In this document: in pieces, positions 10,500 through 23,100 of the stretch
How positions within the stretch are numbered: the stretch's first letter is position 1
How the letters are laid out: the number at the start of each line of letters is the position of its first letter
Origin: Lithobates sylvaticus
Lineage: Eukaryota > Chordata > Amphibia > Anura > Ranidae
Length of the DNA: 64,000 nucleotides
Assembly (NCBI GenBank): GCA_028564925.1
Contig: CM053028.1
Coordinates: 623,307,266 to 623,371,265, forward strand
Reading direction: 5' to 3'
Program-made: the position numbers and the translations under genes
Notes under the pieces: model-generated
Told to the model about the DNA's origin: nothing
The model's database searches: none
What the model saw: only the letters and a program-made list of their open reading frames with translations

Positions 10500-13400
10500 A
10501 TGTCCCTCAACGGGTTCACACTCCCACTAAGAGGGAGAAAATTAATGCATACCAGGCTCAAGAAAGGATCAAGCGCAAATCAAGTGAGAAATGAAAAGAG
10601 TCCAAAGAAGAGGACAGCATCAACTCGGCCCTACCCAGAAGGGCTAGTTGGCCCATCTCCTACTGTACCCATCCAAGTGGAAGGAGTGTACACGAAGGCC
10701 CTCCTAGACACTGGAGCACAAGTGACCCTATTGTACAGGGACTTCTATGACAGATACCTGAGTCATCTGCCCATACAGAAGATAGAAGAGTTGGAGATAA
10801 GGGGATTGGGAACTCAGAGTTTCCCCTATGATGGATACCTACCCATACGGTTGACCTTTGACCCGTCCGTGGCTGGGAAGGCTGAAGTGTTCGACACCCT
10901 AGCAGTGGTGTGTCCCCGCCCACCTGGAACCAGCAAGACCTCCCTGATCATAGGGACAAACACGGATCTAGTCAGAAGGCTTCTGACCCCCCTGGTGAAG
11001 AAAGAGAATCTTTCAGCTCCCAAGATCCATCCCATGCTGAAGGCAGCCTACCAGCGGTTGGTCCTAGAGCAGAAGACCCCAAGTGAGGGGATAGGAAGGG
11101 TATGGAGGCTTGGAAAAGAAGGAGCAGTGTTACAGCCTGGAGAGGTGACCTGCATGAGAGCCACGGTGAAACTTAATTGGGAGCAGCCTGGCCCCTTTGT
11201 AATGTTGGAACCCGACCCAATGGAGGGTCACTCAGGTCTGGAAGTGATACCAGAAGTAATCTCATTGAAGGACCTGAAGAAGGCTAGAGGAAGAGTCCCT
11301 GTCAGTGTGAGGAACCCCACGGAGCAGCCCGTGGAGATCCCTGCCTGGATGCTTCTGGGACAGGTGAGTCCTGCTGTCCCAGTTGGCTGGTCAGAAGTGA
11401 AGGGGACGGGTGAAGGAGAAGATGTTTGGAAGAAACTCTCCATGAAAAACCCAAACCTACCTGGAGCTTGGAAAGAGAGAGCCAAGGCCCAGCTGACCAG
11501 ATGGGAGAAGATTTTCTCTAAAGATGAGTTTGATGTGGGGTGTGCGAGGAGTGCCACCCATCGAATCCGCATGCAAGAGGACAAGCCATTCAGAGAGAGA
11601 GTCAGGCGAGTCCCGCTAGCAGATCTGGAGGATCTGAGGGAGCAGCTTGCGGAACTGAAGAAGACGGGAGTGATTAGGGAGTCCAGAAGCCCCTATGCCT
11701 CCCCAATTGTGGTAGTCAGGAAGAAGAATGGGTCATTGAGGCTCTGCATTGACTACAGAACTCTCAACAGGAGGACCATTCCTGACCAGTACACCACACC
11801 AAGGATAGAGGATGCCTTACAGAGTTTATCTGGAGCTAAGTGGTTCAGTGTGATGGACCTCAAGAGTGGGTATTACCAAATCCCCATGCATCCAGAAGAT
11901 AGAGAAAAGACTGCCTTCATAACCCCAGTAGGATTCTTTGAGTTCAACAGGATGCCTCAGGGCCTATCTGGAGCTCCTGCTACATTTCAACGCCTTATGG
12001 AAAGGACAGTTGGAGACATGAACCTCATAGAAGTCCTTGTGTACCTGGACGATGTCATTGTCTTTGGAAAGACTTTGGAAGAGCATGAAGCCAGATTGGA
12101 GAAAGTACTGAAGAGGCTCAGTGAAGAGGGACTCAAACTTTCTCCCGAGAAGTGTCGGTTCTATCAGTCTTCTGTGAACTATCTGGGACACATAGTGTCT
12201 GAAAAAGGAGTGGCTACAGACCCTGAGAAGTTGGAGGCAGTTACTTCGTGGCCAAGACCCACAACAGTTACAGAACTTCGTTCTTTCTTGGGGTTCTGCT
12301 CCTACTACCGCAGGTTTGTGGATGGGTTTGCCCGCATTGCAAAACCCCTAAACGAACTGCTCAAGACAGAAGGAGAGGAAGATGGATTGGGGCCTAGGAG
12401 GCCCGGTGAGTCGGTCCAAGACCAATGGAACTCAAGGTGTGAAGAGGCCTTCAGAACCTTGAAGAGAAGTCTCACTACAGCCCCAGTTTTGGCCTACGCT
12501 GATCCCACTAGACCATATGAGCTACATGTTGATGCCAGCCATGAGGGCCTAGGTGGAGTACTCTACCAGGAGTATGAAGACCAGCTACGACCAGTGGCCT
12601 ATGTGAGCCGGAGCCTGACCCCCTCCGAGAAGAACTATCCCACCCACAAGTTGGAGTTCTTAGCCCTCAAATGGGCAGTTGTTGACAAACTGAGAGACTA
12701 TCTGTATGGGGCCGAGTTTACTGTAAAGACAGATAACAACCCCTTGACCTATCTATTCACCACCGCCAAGCTGGATGCAACTGGACACAGATGGTTGGCG
12801 GCGTTGTCTGGATTCAATTTCAGCCTCAAGTACAGACCAGGGGCTGGAAATAGGGATGCAGATGCCCTGTCCCGAAGATCCCATGTCATGGTCGATGACT
12901 GGGAAGACTGGACCCAAGTGGCACCAGAAGGAGTGCGAGCCCTTTGTCAGGGGGCTGAACTCCAAGCCAGAGGAGGATCCAGAGCTGAAGAGATAGGAGT
13001 TACCACAGTGGGAGTCCCAAAGTGTTACTGTGGGGTAACTCAACTAGAAGAAGAGTGTCTACCGAAGCTGTCCAAGAAGGAGTTAAGGTGTGACCAATTG
13101 GAAGACCCCATGGGGAGATTGGTCCTGGAAGCCCTGGAAGACAAGAGTCCAGAGGGACTTCGCCTTCACCCTTCCAAAGAAGCTCGCCTACTGAGGAGAG
13201 AGTTGGACAAGTTACAGGTGCATCAGGGGGTAGTCTACCGAAGGGGCCCCTCTGATGGCCCAGAAGACAAGTGGCAGTTGTTTCTCCCTGAAAAGCATCG
13301 AGAGACTGTGCTGATTGCCTTGCATGACCAGCATGGTCACTTGGGAGCAGAGAGAACCTTCCAACTTGTCAGAGACCGGTTTTATTGGCCCTGCATGAGG

Positions 13401-15035
13401 GCTGAAGTGGAGGAGTATTGCCATTCCTGTGCAAGATGCATTCAGAGAAAGACTTTACCCCATCAAGCTGCCCCAATGGGCCATCTACAGAGTCAAGGCC
13501 CAATGGATCTGGTATGCATTGATTTTCTCTGCCTCGAACCCGATTTGAGTGGATTGGGAAATGTTCTGGTGGTAACCGACCATTTCACCCGTTATGCTCA
13601 GGCTTTCCCAACCAAGGACCAGAAGGCCTCTACAGTTGCCAAGGTACTATTGGAGAAGTACTTTGTTCATTATGGACTGCCACAGAGAATCCATTCAGAC
13701 CAAGGAAGGGACTTTGAGAGTCGCCTGATCAGGAAGCTACTAGATTCTCTGGGAGTAGAGAAGACTAGAACTACACCATATCACCCTCAAGGTGATGCCC
13801 AGCCTGAAAGGTTCAACAGGACCCTATTGAACATGTTGGGAACTTTGGAAACAGAGAAGAAGCAACATTGGAGTCAACACATTTCAGCTCTGGTGCATGC
13901 CTACAACTGCACCACAAGTGATGTGACAGGTTTTTCCCCTTACCGACTTATGTTTGGGAGAGAAGCAAGATTGCCAGTGGATTTGGCCTTGGCATTTCCT
14001 TGGACCATGCCTCTGCTGCCTCCCACAAAGGATATGTGGACAGACTGAGGCACAGTCTGAAGATAGCTTATGAGAAAGCTCAAGCGGCCTCTGACCAGAG
14101 AGGAGCCCGAAATAAGAGGAACTTTGATTTGAAAGTTAGAGTACAGGACCTACAGCCTGGGGACCGTGTACTGTTACGCAAACCTAGGGATCCCTGGAAA
14201 ACACAAGATTGCTGATAGATGGAGATCAGAGCCATATATCATCTGTAGAAAGCTTCCAGGATTGCCTGTCTACAAGTTGAAGCCAGAAGGAAGAGTGGGG
14301 CCTTTGAAGACCTGGCATAGGAATCACTTGCTCCCACTCACTGAAGCAGTCAGAATACCTCCAGCAAGAGACGTACCTGAATCTGTTTCCATTCTGGATA
14401 CCCCCAGGCCTAATACTAGGTCTCAAACATCCCAAGTTAGGGGTGGACAGGACCCCCAACCAGAGGAAGAAAGAGGAGAACTTGAATGGCTATGGCCTTC
14501 CTCAACTCCAGGAAATTCTGCCATAGATCTTCCACCTACTGAAGATGCGGAAGATAACACATTGAACCCAGAAGCCACAGAGTTTGTGCCATTCAGTGTT
14601 GTGCCTGAGTGCTGGGAAGATATCCCTGGTCTCTACTCAGAAGAAGAAGAAGTAGATGTTCCAGAACCAGAGATGTTGCCAGAATGTGTTCCTGAAGAAG
14701 TCCCAAGAGAACAGAGAGCTCGCAGAGTTGTGAAGCCTCCCAAGAAGTTAACTTACCCCAAGATGGGAGAAAGTTCAGAGGACTCTGTTACCACAGCAAG
14801 GAGAAGTGCTGAAAGCCCTGACCCATCCACTGTTCATTTGGTGGAGGGCAACCCCAGCTCACTCTCTGGCACAGTTAAACAGGTCGCCCACACTGAAGTG
14901 ACCTGTAGACAGGACAGCTCCCCATCTTATGCTAGTTGGTGGGAGGCTCCCCTGTCTAAATTATGTGAACGTGTTGTTACCAAGGACGCTTGTAGTCTGA
15001 ACAATGTCTTTGGGGACCAAAGATTCAAAGTGGGG
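10500..15035 (+). CDS. Gypsy pol region (protease, RT, RNase H, integrase)
   Basis: The main frame, 10500-14048, carries in order an aspartic protease with LLDTGAQ (DTG at residue 70), the reverse transcriptase with YLDDVIVF (catalytic aspartates near residue 517), RNase H with LHVDASHEGLGG (about residue 678), and an integrase with an HHCC zinc finger (HDQHGHLGAE to CHSCARC) and a catalytic core containing VCIDFLC and SDQGRDFE. The stretch up to about 15035 encodes the integrase C-terminal part and an acidic tail. Domain order with integrase last is diagnostic of Ty3/Gypsy. Gag and pol are separate reading units, as is common in the family. The region carries a few breaks and is reported as a fossil. 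Confidence 0.9.
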
Positions 15036-15041
15036 GGAGTG
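15029..15041 (+). promoter_or_regulatory. Gypsy polypurine tract
   Basis: AAAGTGGGGGGAGTG-type purine run immediately before the 3' LTR. It primes plus-strand synthesis in this family. Confidence 0.75.
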
Positions 15042-16101
15042 TGTAGCGGGGTCGTACCCCTTTTAGGGGAAAAGACTACATTCCCCATAATCCCCCAGGC
15101 TCCCGGGCTGCTTGTTTCCGCCCGAGAGGCTGCTGGGGGAGGTTATAAAAAGGAAGAGGAGAGACCGCCTCTTCCTCTTCTGACACTTCCTCTTCTGAGG
15201 CCTCACCTGACTGGTCTGCCTCTGCTGACTGAGCTGGTCACGCGGAGACTTGTTCCTGAGGAGACACCTGTGCGGACCGGGACTGCTGAAGGCCTGAAGC
15301 CTGGGCCTTGCAGCAGGTGGAGTGAGACTCTCATCCCTCGGAGTCTGCAGCAGCGGAGCGGAGACTCTTCCCTACAGTCGGTCAGTCGGAGCTGAGGACC
15401 GGAGCGCAGGGGCTGTGACGAGGAGACCGGACGCCGCCATTAGAGGGACCGGAGTTGAGGACGGTACCCCAGGATTGGTGAGAGAGCCTAAAGGCTCATC
15501 CTGCATTGCTATACACACGTTTATGCCTATTGAACTGCCTAGGCGCAAGTTACCTCAGAGCAGCAAATGTTACTTTCTGTGGATTACAAATACACCATTT
15601 AAAGCTACATGTGCACCACCTCTACAGATTTACTGCCAGTGAAGAACACTGTACTTGTACAAGGACTGAGCTCTATTGCTAGGGATCAGGCCTGGTCCGT
15701 TAGGTAGGCGCAGATAGATTTATTGCACCTCAGGGGTGCATAGCAGACGGTCGCCACACTTGGCGCTCCGTTTCCCCATTGCTAGTTTGTTACATATGTG
15801 TGTACATGTTAAAGTGCATATTGCAGGGACCTGCTAAAGTATTGTAAGTCAAATGTTTGAATGCATGTTACTAGTTCTTTTCCTTACTGCCAAAGTAAAG
15901 CCAGTTATTCTTATCTCAGCAGTCTGCTTGTGAGTTCATACCCATTACACTTAGAGTATAAGTGATATTTTTATGTGCATAGATACATACCCCTTTACTA
16001 ACTGTGCCAGAGCGGGTAGAGCAAATTGCCGGGGGTTGGTGGAGCTGTACTCAGGGACCCAAAACAAACCAGCGGCTCTCTTAACTGGGGGTATCGCTAC
16101 A
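15042..16101 (+). repeat. Gypsy 3' LTR
   Basis: 1060 bp, bounded TG...CA, and more than 99% identical to the 5' LTR. It is followed directly by the repeated segment A. Confidence 0.95.
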
Positions 16102-16371
16102 CCAGGAGATAACTAAACTACTGACTAGGTGGTGATTTTTGTCCCACCTGGAGGCTAGAAGGCAAATGTTTTAATAAATACACTTGGTATCAGGTGTGTG
16201 TTCCTAAGAAAGGAACACACACATGTGACGTTTGAACTAAACTGTAATTAAAACTTCAGTTTACTCAACTTGTTTGTCTTCTATTATATAAGCCAACCCC
16301 GTAGGGTAGAATTCCACTGAAGTCTTCCAGCCGTCTAAATTCTTAGCCCCAACTGAACTTCCCGGTAAGTA
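16102..16371 (+). promoter_or_regulatory. Repeated segment copy A: possible TATA promoter and first exon
   Basis: 270 bp nearly identical to 24592-24864 and similar to 63050-63258. Features in order are a perfect inverted repeat GTGTGTTCCT/AGGAACACAC (about 16195-16220), a CATGTGACG element, a TATATAAG box at 16285-16292, and the splice-donor-like CCCG/GTAAGT with GT at 16365-16366. No ATG lies between the box and the donor, so any exon would be 5' untranslated. The Tigger element inserted five bases into the putative intron. Promoter and exon status are inferred from order and spacing only. It could instead be part of a satellite or LTR. Confidence 0.4.
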
Positions 16372-16765
16372 CAGGGGGTCCCCGGGTTACGAACAAGATA
16401 GGAAGTGAGATTAAATCCATTAATGAGGATACAGACAGCAGTAAAAACTTCAGTGGCTCTATAAATAAATAAATACATAAATACATACAACGTAGACAGG
16501 TGTTTTGTTTAACATATTATTTATGTTTACCTGTGCATGTAGATGCAGATACATACATGTAAATTCTTAAACATTTTCAAACACTGTACAGTACTGTACA
16601 GAACAGTACAACCTTAAACAATCATGGTAGAGGATGATGGGCTTGTTGAAGAGGATGGGACTATTATTATAGAATCTGATTCAGCTGCTGGACTCTTGAA
16701 GTAGACATCGAGGAATGTTTGCACAGCGCTTTTCTTTATCTCATCATAAATAGCCCTGTAGCATC

Positions 16766-18281
16766 TCAGGCCATCAGTAACTGTACGATAAACCTCTCTG
16801 TATCAGGATCTTGCTCCTCTAACTTTGCCATTCCTGCTTCAACAAGATGAAAAGCATCAGCTAACCATTTTGTAGAACACTTTTTCAATGTTGGAATTTC
16901 TAGGTCCTGGTTTTCTTCCCTAAATGCTGTCATCTGGTTCTCTAGTTCAATAAGGTCTTCATTGCTTAGTTCTTTGCCATGGGAGTCGAGTAACTCGATG
17001 ATATCCTTTTCACTGATGTCCAACTGCAGTTGATTACCAATGATAACCACAGCTTGCCTGGTTAAGGCGATTTCTTCATCTGTAAACCCCAGAAATTCTT
17101 CTGTAAATTGGGGGCACAAATTTTTCCAAACTCCTCTCATATTTGTTTCTTTCACTTCAGCAATATTTTTGATGGCATCATAAATGTGATAATTTTTCCA
17201 GAACTCTCTTATAGTCATCTGATCATTTTGGGTAGCCCTGATAGCTTGTGTGAATGTCCTCCGTAAATAATAGGCCTTAAAGGAGGCTATGACTCCTTGA
17301 TCCATCGGCTGAAGTAGTGATGTGGTGTTGGGGGTAGAAATACCCCCTTTACATTGGGGTGCAAGTCAGCTAAAGTGTTTGGATGTCCAGGGGCATTGTC
17401 AAGGAGAAGAATTTTGAAGGGAATGTTTTCCCTCAAGCAATTTGTTCAACAGCAGGGACAAAATCTTCAAAGATTGTAGCTGTAACCCAAGCCTTTGCAT
17501 TTGCCCTCCAAATAACAGGAAGAGATGCCTTAGTGACATTATGTAGTGCCCTGGGATTTAGGAAGTGATGCACTAACAAAGGCTTGAGCTTTAAATCCCC
17601 AGATGCATTACCTCCAAGTAATACAGTCAGCCTATCCTTTGATGCCTTATGTCCTGGTGCATGTTTCCTCTTTTGAAATGTAGGTCCTAGCTGGCATTTT
17701 TTTCCAAAACAAGCCAGTTTCATCTAAATTAAAAATGTCTTCTGGCGTATAACCTTTGTTGTCAATATAGCTTTCAATATCTTGGGAAAATCATTTGCAG
17801 CACTTACATCGGCACTTGCTGCTTCACCTTGAACTCTGATGTTATGCAAATTAGCTCTTTCTTTAAAGCGATTGAACCAACCCCTACTTGCACGAAAATT
17901 CTTCATTGCAATCATCTTCTCTTGGGTGGGCAGCTTTTAAATCGTTGAAAAGGCTTTGAGCCTTTTCTTGAACAAAAGTAAGACTGATTTTACGCAGATT
18001 TTGGTCTTCTATCCAAATTATCAGCAGCCTTTCCATCTCGACAATTAAACCACTGCGTTGCTTGGTAATAATCGTAGCATGCATTGGGGTATGGCCTTTC
18101 ATATTCTCCATTATTCTAGCTTTATCTTTAAAAATTGTTGCGATCGTTGACCGATTGTAGCCGAATAGATGATGGAGTTTCACCTTTTTCTGATCTTTTT
18201 ATTATTTCTATTTTTCATGGTGATGGATCTTCTTTTCTTTGCTGTATCACCAGCACTTGCATCAGATTTTTTTTCCGACAT
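16766..18281 (-). pseudogene. Tigger transposase, copy A
   Basis: TIGD-like DDE transposase of about 500 codons, starting MSEKKSDAS at 18281. Pieces readable in order are a psq-type helix-turn-helix (YNRSTIATIFKDKARI, 17884-18183), a CENP-B type second DNA-binding part (SRGWFNRFKERANL, 17724-17915), the catalytic region (ASGDLKLKPLLVHHFLN, 17433-17723), the DNAPGHP motif near 17390, then PMDQGVIASFKAYYLRR and the C-terminal domain (16766-17305). It is broken by several frameshifts or stops, and the N-terminal helix region has lost bases relative to copy B around 18165-18200. The protein would cut and paste the element at TA sites. Confidence 0.9.
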
Positions 18282-18448
18282 GTTGAAGAAAAAAAATGTG
18301 GAATGAAGTGCACTCTAGAAAAGAAGAACAAGAAGGAAAAAAAGTGTAGCAGCCAGCCCAGAGGCGTAACTAGAACCTTCAGGGCCCCGGTGCAAGAAAC
18401 CATGAAGGGCCCCCCTGACCCCCGGGGCGACCCAGCCCCATATTTCAA

Positions 18449-18632
18449 GGGCCCATGTGTCACCCCTGTACACCTGGATAGGAAGAACGGCGGTGACGGC
18501 ATATAGAGGACCCCATACCCTCCATTTTCTTCCTGCAGCCATGACTTCAGGAGGAAAATGGAGGGTATTGATTCCTCTATATGCCTCTCGCTACCCCTCC
18601 TATCCAGGTGTACAGGGGTGACACATGGGCCC
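18449..18632. repeat. Palindrome inside hAT-1
   Basis: Inverted arms of about 85 bp, starting GGGCCCATGTGTCACCCCTG and ending with its complement, meeting near 18541. Arm mismatches are few. Confidence 0.85.
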
Positions 18633-18639
18633 CCTGAAG

Positions 18640-19060
18640 CATGGGGCTGGGATGAGTGGCAGTGAGTGGTGGTGGCAGTGACCGGGGAATGGGATGTCAT
18701 AAGTGGTGGCAGTGGTGGGGGGTTGGATGGGATGGGATGAGTGGCAGCAGTGGTGGGGGGATGGGATCAGTTTTGGCTGTGAGGGGGGCTAGATCACTGG
18801 CAGTGGTGAGGATGAGGGGGGTGGGATCAGTGGTGGTGTGGGGGACGGGATCAGTGGCGGGGGTGGTGGTGGTGGGATCAGTGGCGGCGGCAGTGGTGGT
18901 GAGGGGGTGGGATCAGTGGTGGGGGTTGGTGGGATCAGTGGCGGTGACGGCAGCGGTGATGGGATCAGTGGTGGGGGTTGGTGGGATTAGTGGCGGCGGT
19001 GATAGTGGTGGGATCAGTGATGGTGGTGAGGGGGGGTGGGAGCAGTGGCAGTGGTGGTGC
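18640..19060. repeat. GGT/GGGATCAGTGG minisatellite in hAT-1
   Basis: Irregular units of roughly 20-40 bp containing GGGATCAGTGG and GGTGGTGGG. Long frames through it (for example 18656-19198) are glycine/valine-rich artefacts. Confidence 0.85.
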
Positions 19061-19374
19061 TATCCTCCCCCACCACCACCTCTGCCTCATACTGATCCCA
19101 TCCCCCCACCACCACCACAGATCTCATCCCTATCCCATGGGGGGATAGGGATAAGATCTGTGGTAGTGACGTCAGTAAGAGGCAGAGGTTGGGATTAGTT
19201 GCACTGACTATTTTGTCACTTACTTTGTCAGTCGCTGCCTTCTCCTTCATTATTACTCCGTACCTCCAGGGATGTTATGGGATCTCCTGCAGAGGGGAGA
19301 GCTCCTCCCCCTTCACTGCATTGGTGTCAGCCGGTCAGCTGACTTTCCCTTCCAGCGTCTGCTCCTGGACAGCG

Positions 19375-19600
19375 GAGGACTTGAGGACGGGCCCCTGGAC
19401 GGGGGAGGACGTGAGGGCGGGCCCCTGGACGGGGAAAAACCTGCGGGCGGGCCCCAGGACGGGGAAGAACGTGCGGGCGGGCCCCTGGACGGGGAAGGAC
19501 GTGCAGGCGGGCCCCTGGACGGGGAAGGACGTGCGGGCGGGCCCCTGGACGGGAAGGATGTGCGGGCGGGCCCCCGACGGGGGAGAACGTGCGGAACTTC
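19375..19600. repeat. 30-bp minisatellite in hAT-1
   Basis: About seven units of 30 bp containing GGGCGGGCCCCTGGACGGGG. Strongly GC-rich, with CpG in every unit. Confidence 0.9.
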
Positions 19601-20164
19601 AGGGCCCAGTCGCAAGTGCGACTGATGCGAGCCCGGTAGTTCCGCCACTGAGCCAGCCAATTTATTACCAATTTATTCTAGTAAGAGTGGAACTGTATAA
19701 AAACACTCACTGTGGCGGCAAGATAGATACAGTATACCCGCTTGTTGTGCGTCCTCAGAGCCGTCCAGCACTGTGGGATCCAGTACAGTACAGTACAAAA
19801 AAACAGGGCTAAAAGAGAACAGAAGGATATAGTAGTTACATTCAGGACCAAGCAAAGATGGTATAAAAACACGGCATGAGCTCATGTCATATGCCAATTT
19901 TGTAGCTCTCATTTAATTGTGTGTGGTACAAGCAGGGCCGGATTTGCTCTCCCTGCCACCCCAAGGCCAGGTTCTCGCAATACGAATCAACAGAGAATGG
20001 CAACCGGATGGCAGGGTTAGTTAAAATATTTTTTGTTTCTTTTTTTTTTACTTTATTACTTTTTAATTTTTATAAAAAAAATTTTTGCTTGTCGTTTACT
20101 TTTTTATTTTTGTATAATTTTCTTATTTTTAATATTATTTTTCTTATTCTTTACTTTTTTTTAA

Positions 20165-23100
20165 TTGCTTTTTTTTTTTTCTTTGCCACATCAGCAAATT
20201 TCACGAGAGACATAAAATCAACTTTCAGTTCATTATTGTCTCTTTTCATGTTCACATCATCGTAGCTTATTTTATGCAAATTAACATAAAAAAAAAAAAG
20301 ATAGAACATTCCCTATAAGTCAGTGTATAAGTTACCAAATACATTTCCCATTTATCCCTCTCATCTCTACAGTTAACCCTCCCATCCCACACCCCCCCTA
20401 AAACCCCCCACCCCTGCATGACGATTACTCTTCCTTCATCTGTTGTTTCCCTGTTTTATCCTATCGCTTATCCAGACTCCTAAACTCTTAGTTGTTCTGC
20501 GTAGCTCCATGATTTTTTTAATTTCCTCCACTCCTGCCACTTATCCTCCTCTTTTTTTTTTCCATTTCCTGTACTACCATCACTATCTCTTATCCTCTCC
20601 ATGCTATAGATACCTTCGACTTCGTCTATCCATTCCCAAATTGTTGGGACTTCCACCTCTTGCCATTTTCTTGGGGATCAGTTTTTTGCGGCATTTAGGA
20701 AATGTGGGGTTAATGCACCTTGGTATTTTTTTACTCCTTCTCTTGTACCGTGAAATAAAACTGTCCAAGGCTCCTCTGGGACTTCCATATTTGTTATTTC
20801 CTTTACATAATACAACATTTTTACCCAAAAAGCCTTAATTTTTGGACAACTCCACCAGAGATGTGTCATTGTGCCCGGCTCTCTACATCCTCTCCAGCAA
20901 TTCCCTGATTTACCCTGTTGGTATTTGCTAGTCTTATCAGGGGTAGCATACCATCTTGATAAGATTTTATAATTTATTTCGGCTGACTTACTGTCTATTG
21001 CTGACCTATGTGCTAATTTAAATATTTTCCTCATAGTGCAAGTGTCACAATGTGTTCCCAATTCCTTTTCCCATTTCTGTATATATGGCGGAGTCGCCAG
21101 GTCATCTCCCTCCAGTAAGAGTCTGTACCACTTTGATATTGTACCTTTAGAATTATTTGTTGTACAGAGGCGTTCAAACGGTGTTAATTTCGACGGCGCT
21201 CTCAATGGTAAGGGCAGACTCGCCGTGAAGTGGACAAGCTGGCGATACCGCCACACATCTATTCCCTCAAATCTCTCCTTAACTTTTGGTTCCTGTAGTG
21301 ATAAGACCTTCCCTTCTTTTAAAATATCCCGCAACTGTGCCTGCTCGTGCTTCATCCAATTCCCCCCATTTATCTTCATTCCCGGTGCAAAAAATTCATT
21401 TTCTTTTAATGCTATAAGTGGCGAATTATAGTGACCATTTAATTTCTTATATACTCCATCCCAAATCCTAAGTACATTACGTGTCAATTCACTACTATTC
21501 GTGTCTATTTTCCTATACTTTGGGGGGTTCCATATAATCTTACCTAATTGTGCATTGCTAAGAGTGTTTTCTAAATTTACCCACCTTTTTTCTTTTTTGT
21601 TTTCTTTTACCCATTCTACAGTTCTCGACAGCACAATGGCTTTGTAATAGTAATGGATGTCAGGGACTGCCAGCCCTCCTGATTTTTCTCCTGTTTCAGG
21701 GTAGAATATGCAATTCTAGGTTTTTTGTTATTCCAGACGAAGCCCATTAATAGAGCTTTGAGTTTTGATAAGTAAAAGTTTAGTAGCGCTATGGGCATCA
21801 TTTGGAACTTATATAAGATTTTGGGTAAGATAAACATTTTGAGTGAGTGGATTCGTCCTAGCCAGGAAAGTGGTCTATATGTCAATCTTTTGCACTCTAT
21901 TTTAATTTCGTCTAACAATGGAATATAGTTTAATTTGTATATTTTTTTGAGTGAGGGTGCCAGTTTTATACCTACATATTTTATTTCTTTCCGCCAGGGG
22001 AATTTAAATTCTTTTTGGAGTTTTTGTTTTTCAGAGATCTTTGTATTAATGTTTAGTACCTCAGATTTTCTTTGGTTAATTTTAAAATTCGACAGATCAC
22101 CGTAGTCTTTTATCGTGTTCATGATTCTGGGGAAGGATGAGTCAGGCTTACCTATGTAGAACACATCACCTGCATAGGCAGATAACTTATGTTCCTCTTC
22201 TACTTTGAATCCTTTTATTTCTGGGTCTCTCCTGATCGTAGAGAGCAGTGGTTCCAGGGATAAAATAAACAGAAGGGGGGAAAGTGGGCACCCCTGTCTT
22301 GTACCATTCTTCATTTCAAAAGAAAGGGAAACCGTGCCATTCATTTTTATTGTCTCTGTCGGGTGATAGTAAAGTGTCCTAATCCACTGGAGCATTTTTG
22401 GGCCTATCCCCATTTTCTCCAGAGTCCTAAACATGAAGTTCCAGTCTATCCTGTCAAATGCCTTCTGGGTGTCTGTCGACAGGAGTAGACGAGAACTCTT
22501 CTTCTCCTTCTCATGTGCTACCAGAAGCAGGGTTCTCACCCCATTGTCCTTTCCCTCCCTACCTGGCACGAATCCTACTTGATCCGGGTGGACCAGTTTG
22601 CACATAAAATTTTTTATCCTGTCTGCTAGTATCTTGGCAAAGAGCTTGGTATCGGCGTTAAGCAATGAAATCGGCCTATAATTAGCGCAGCACGTTCCTT
22701 CTTTCCCCTCATTCTTAATTACAGTTATTGTGGCAGATAAGGCCGCTTTACTCTTTTCAAACTCAGCGCCCAGACCTTTAGGATAGTTACAAAGCCTTGG
22801 GATCAGAATTTTCTTAAATTTTTTGTAGTAATATATTGTAAATCCATCTGGTCCCGGACTTTTCCCCGCCTTAGTTTCCGCTAGAGCTCGAGTTAGCTCA
22901 TGTTCTGTTATCGGTCCTTCTAGGGATTCCCGTTCAGTGTCTGTAATCTTTGGTAAACCAGCTTTACTTAAAAAATCATTAATTTTCCTATTTTTTTTAC
23001 TTTTCCCTCTCCACCCTCTTTCTGTTCCACTGAATATAAATCCTTGTAATAGTCCTTAAATATTTGTGCTATCCCATTTGTAGTATATTCTAGATCCCCT

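Larger units (their letters stand above)
7852..16101 (+). mobile_element. Ty3/Gypsy LTR retrotransposon, young and nearly whole
   Basis: An 8.25-kb element with two LTRs of about 1060 bp (TGTAGCGG to GCTACA), a primer-binding site, gag, pol (protease, reverse transcriptase, RNase H, integrase) and a purine tract before the 3' LTR. No envelope gene is apparent. The LTRs differ by only about six substitutions and three one-base gaps, under 1%, so the insertion is recent. It looks nearly whole, with roughly three breaks in the coding part. The flanks do not show a matching target duplication: the left is an L1 fragment and the right is the repeated segment A. This suggests a rearrangement or recombination between elements after insertion. 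Treated as a fossil. Confidence 0.95.
18359..19650. mobile_element. hAT-1: non-autonomous hAT element with internal repeats
   Basis: Ends CAGAGGCGTAACTA (left) and CAGTGGCGGAACTA (right, read inward on the other strand), typical of hAT elements. It is flanked by a perfect 8-bp duplication AGCCAGCC (18351-18358 and 19651-19658). The second Tigger copy has the undisturbed site with a single AGCCAGCC near 26793. The 1292-bp interior has no transposase. It holds a palindrome (18449-18632), a GGTGGGATCAGTGG-type repeat (about 18640-19060), a second palindrome around 19110-19165 and a 30-bp repeat (about 19375-19600). The insertion postdates the A/B duplication or affected A only. Confidence 0.92.

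Noticed and set aside
18656-19812. Glycine/valine-rich and GPWTG-repeat frames
   Set aside because: Translations of hAT-1 minisatellites.
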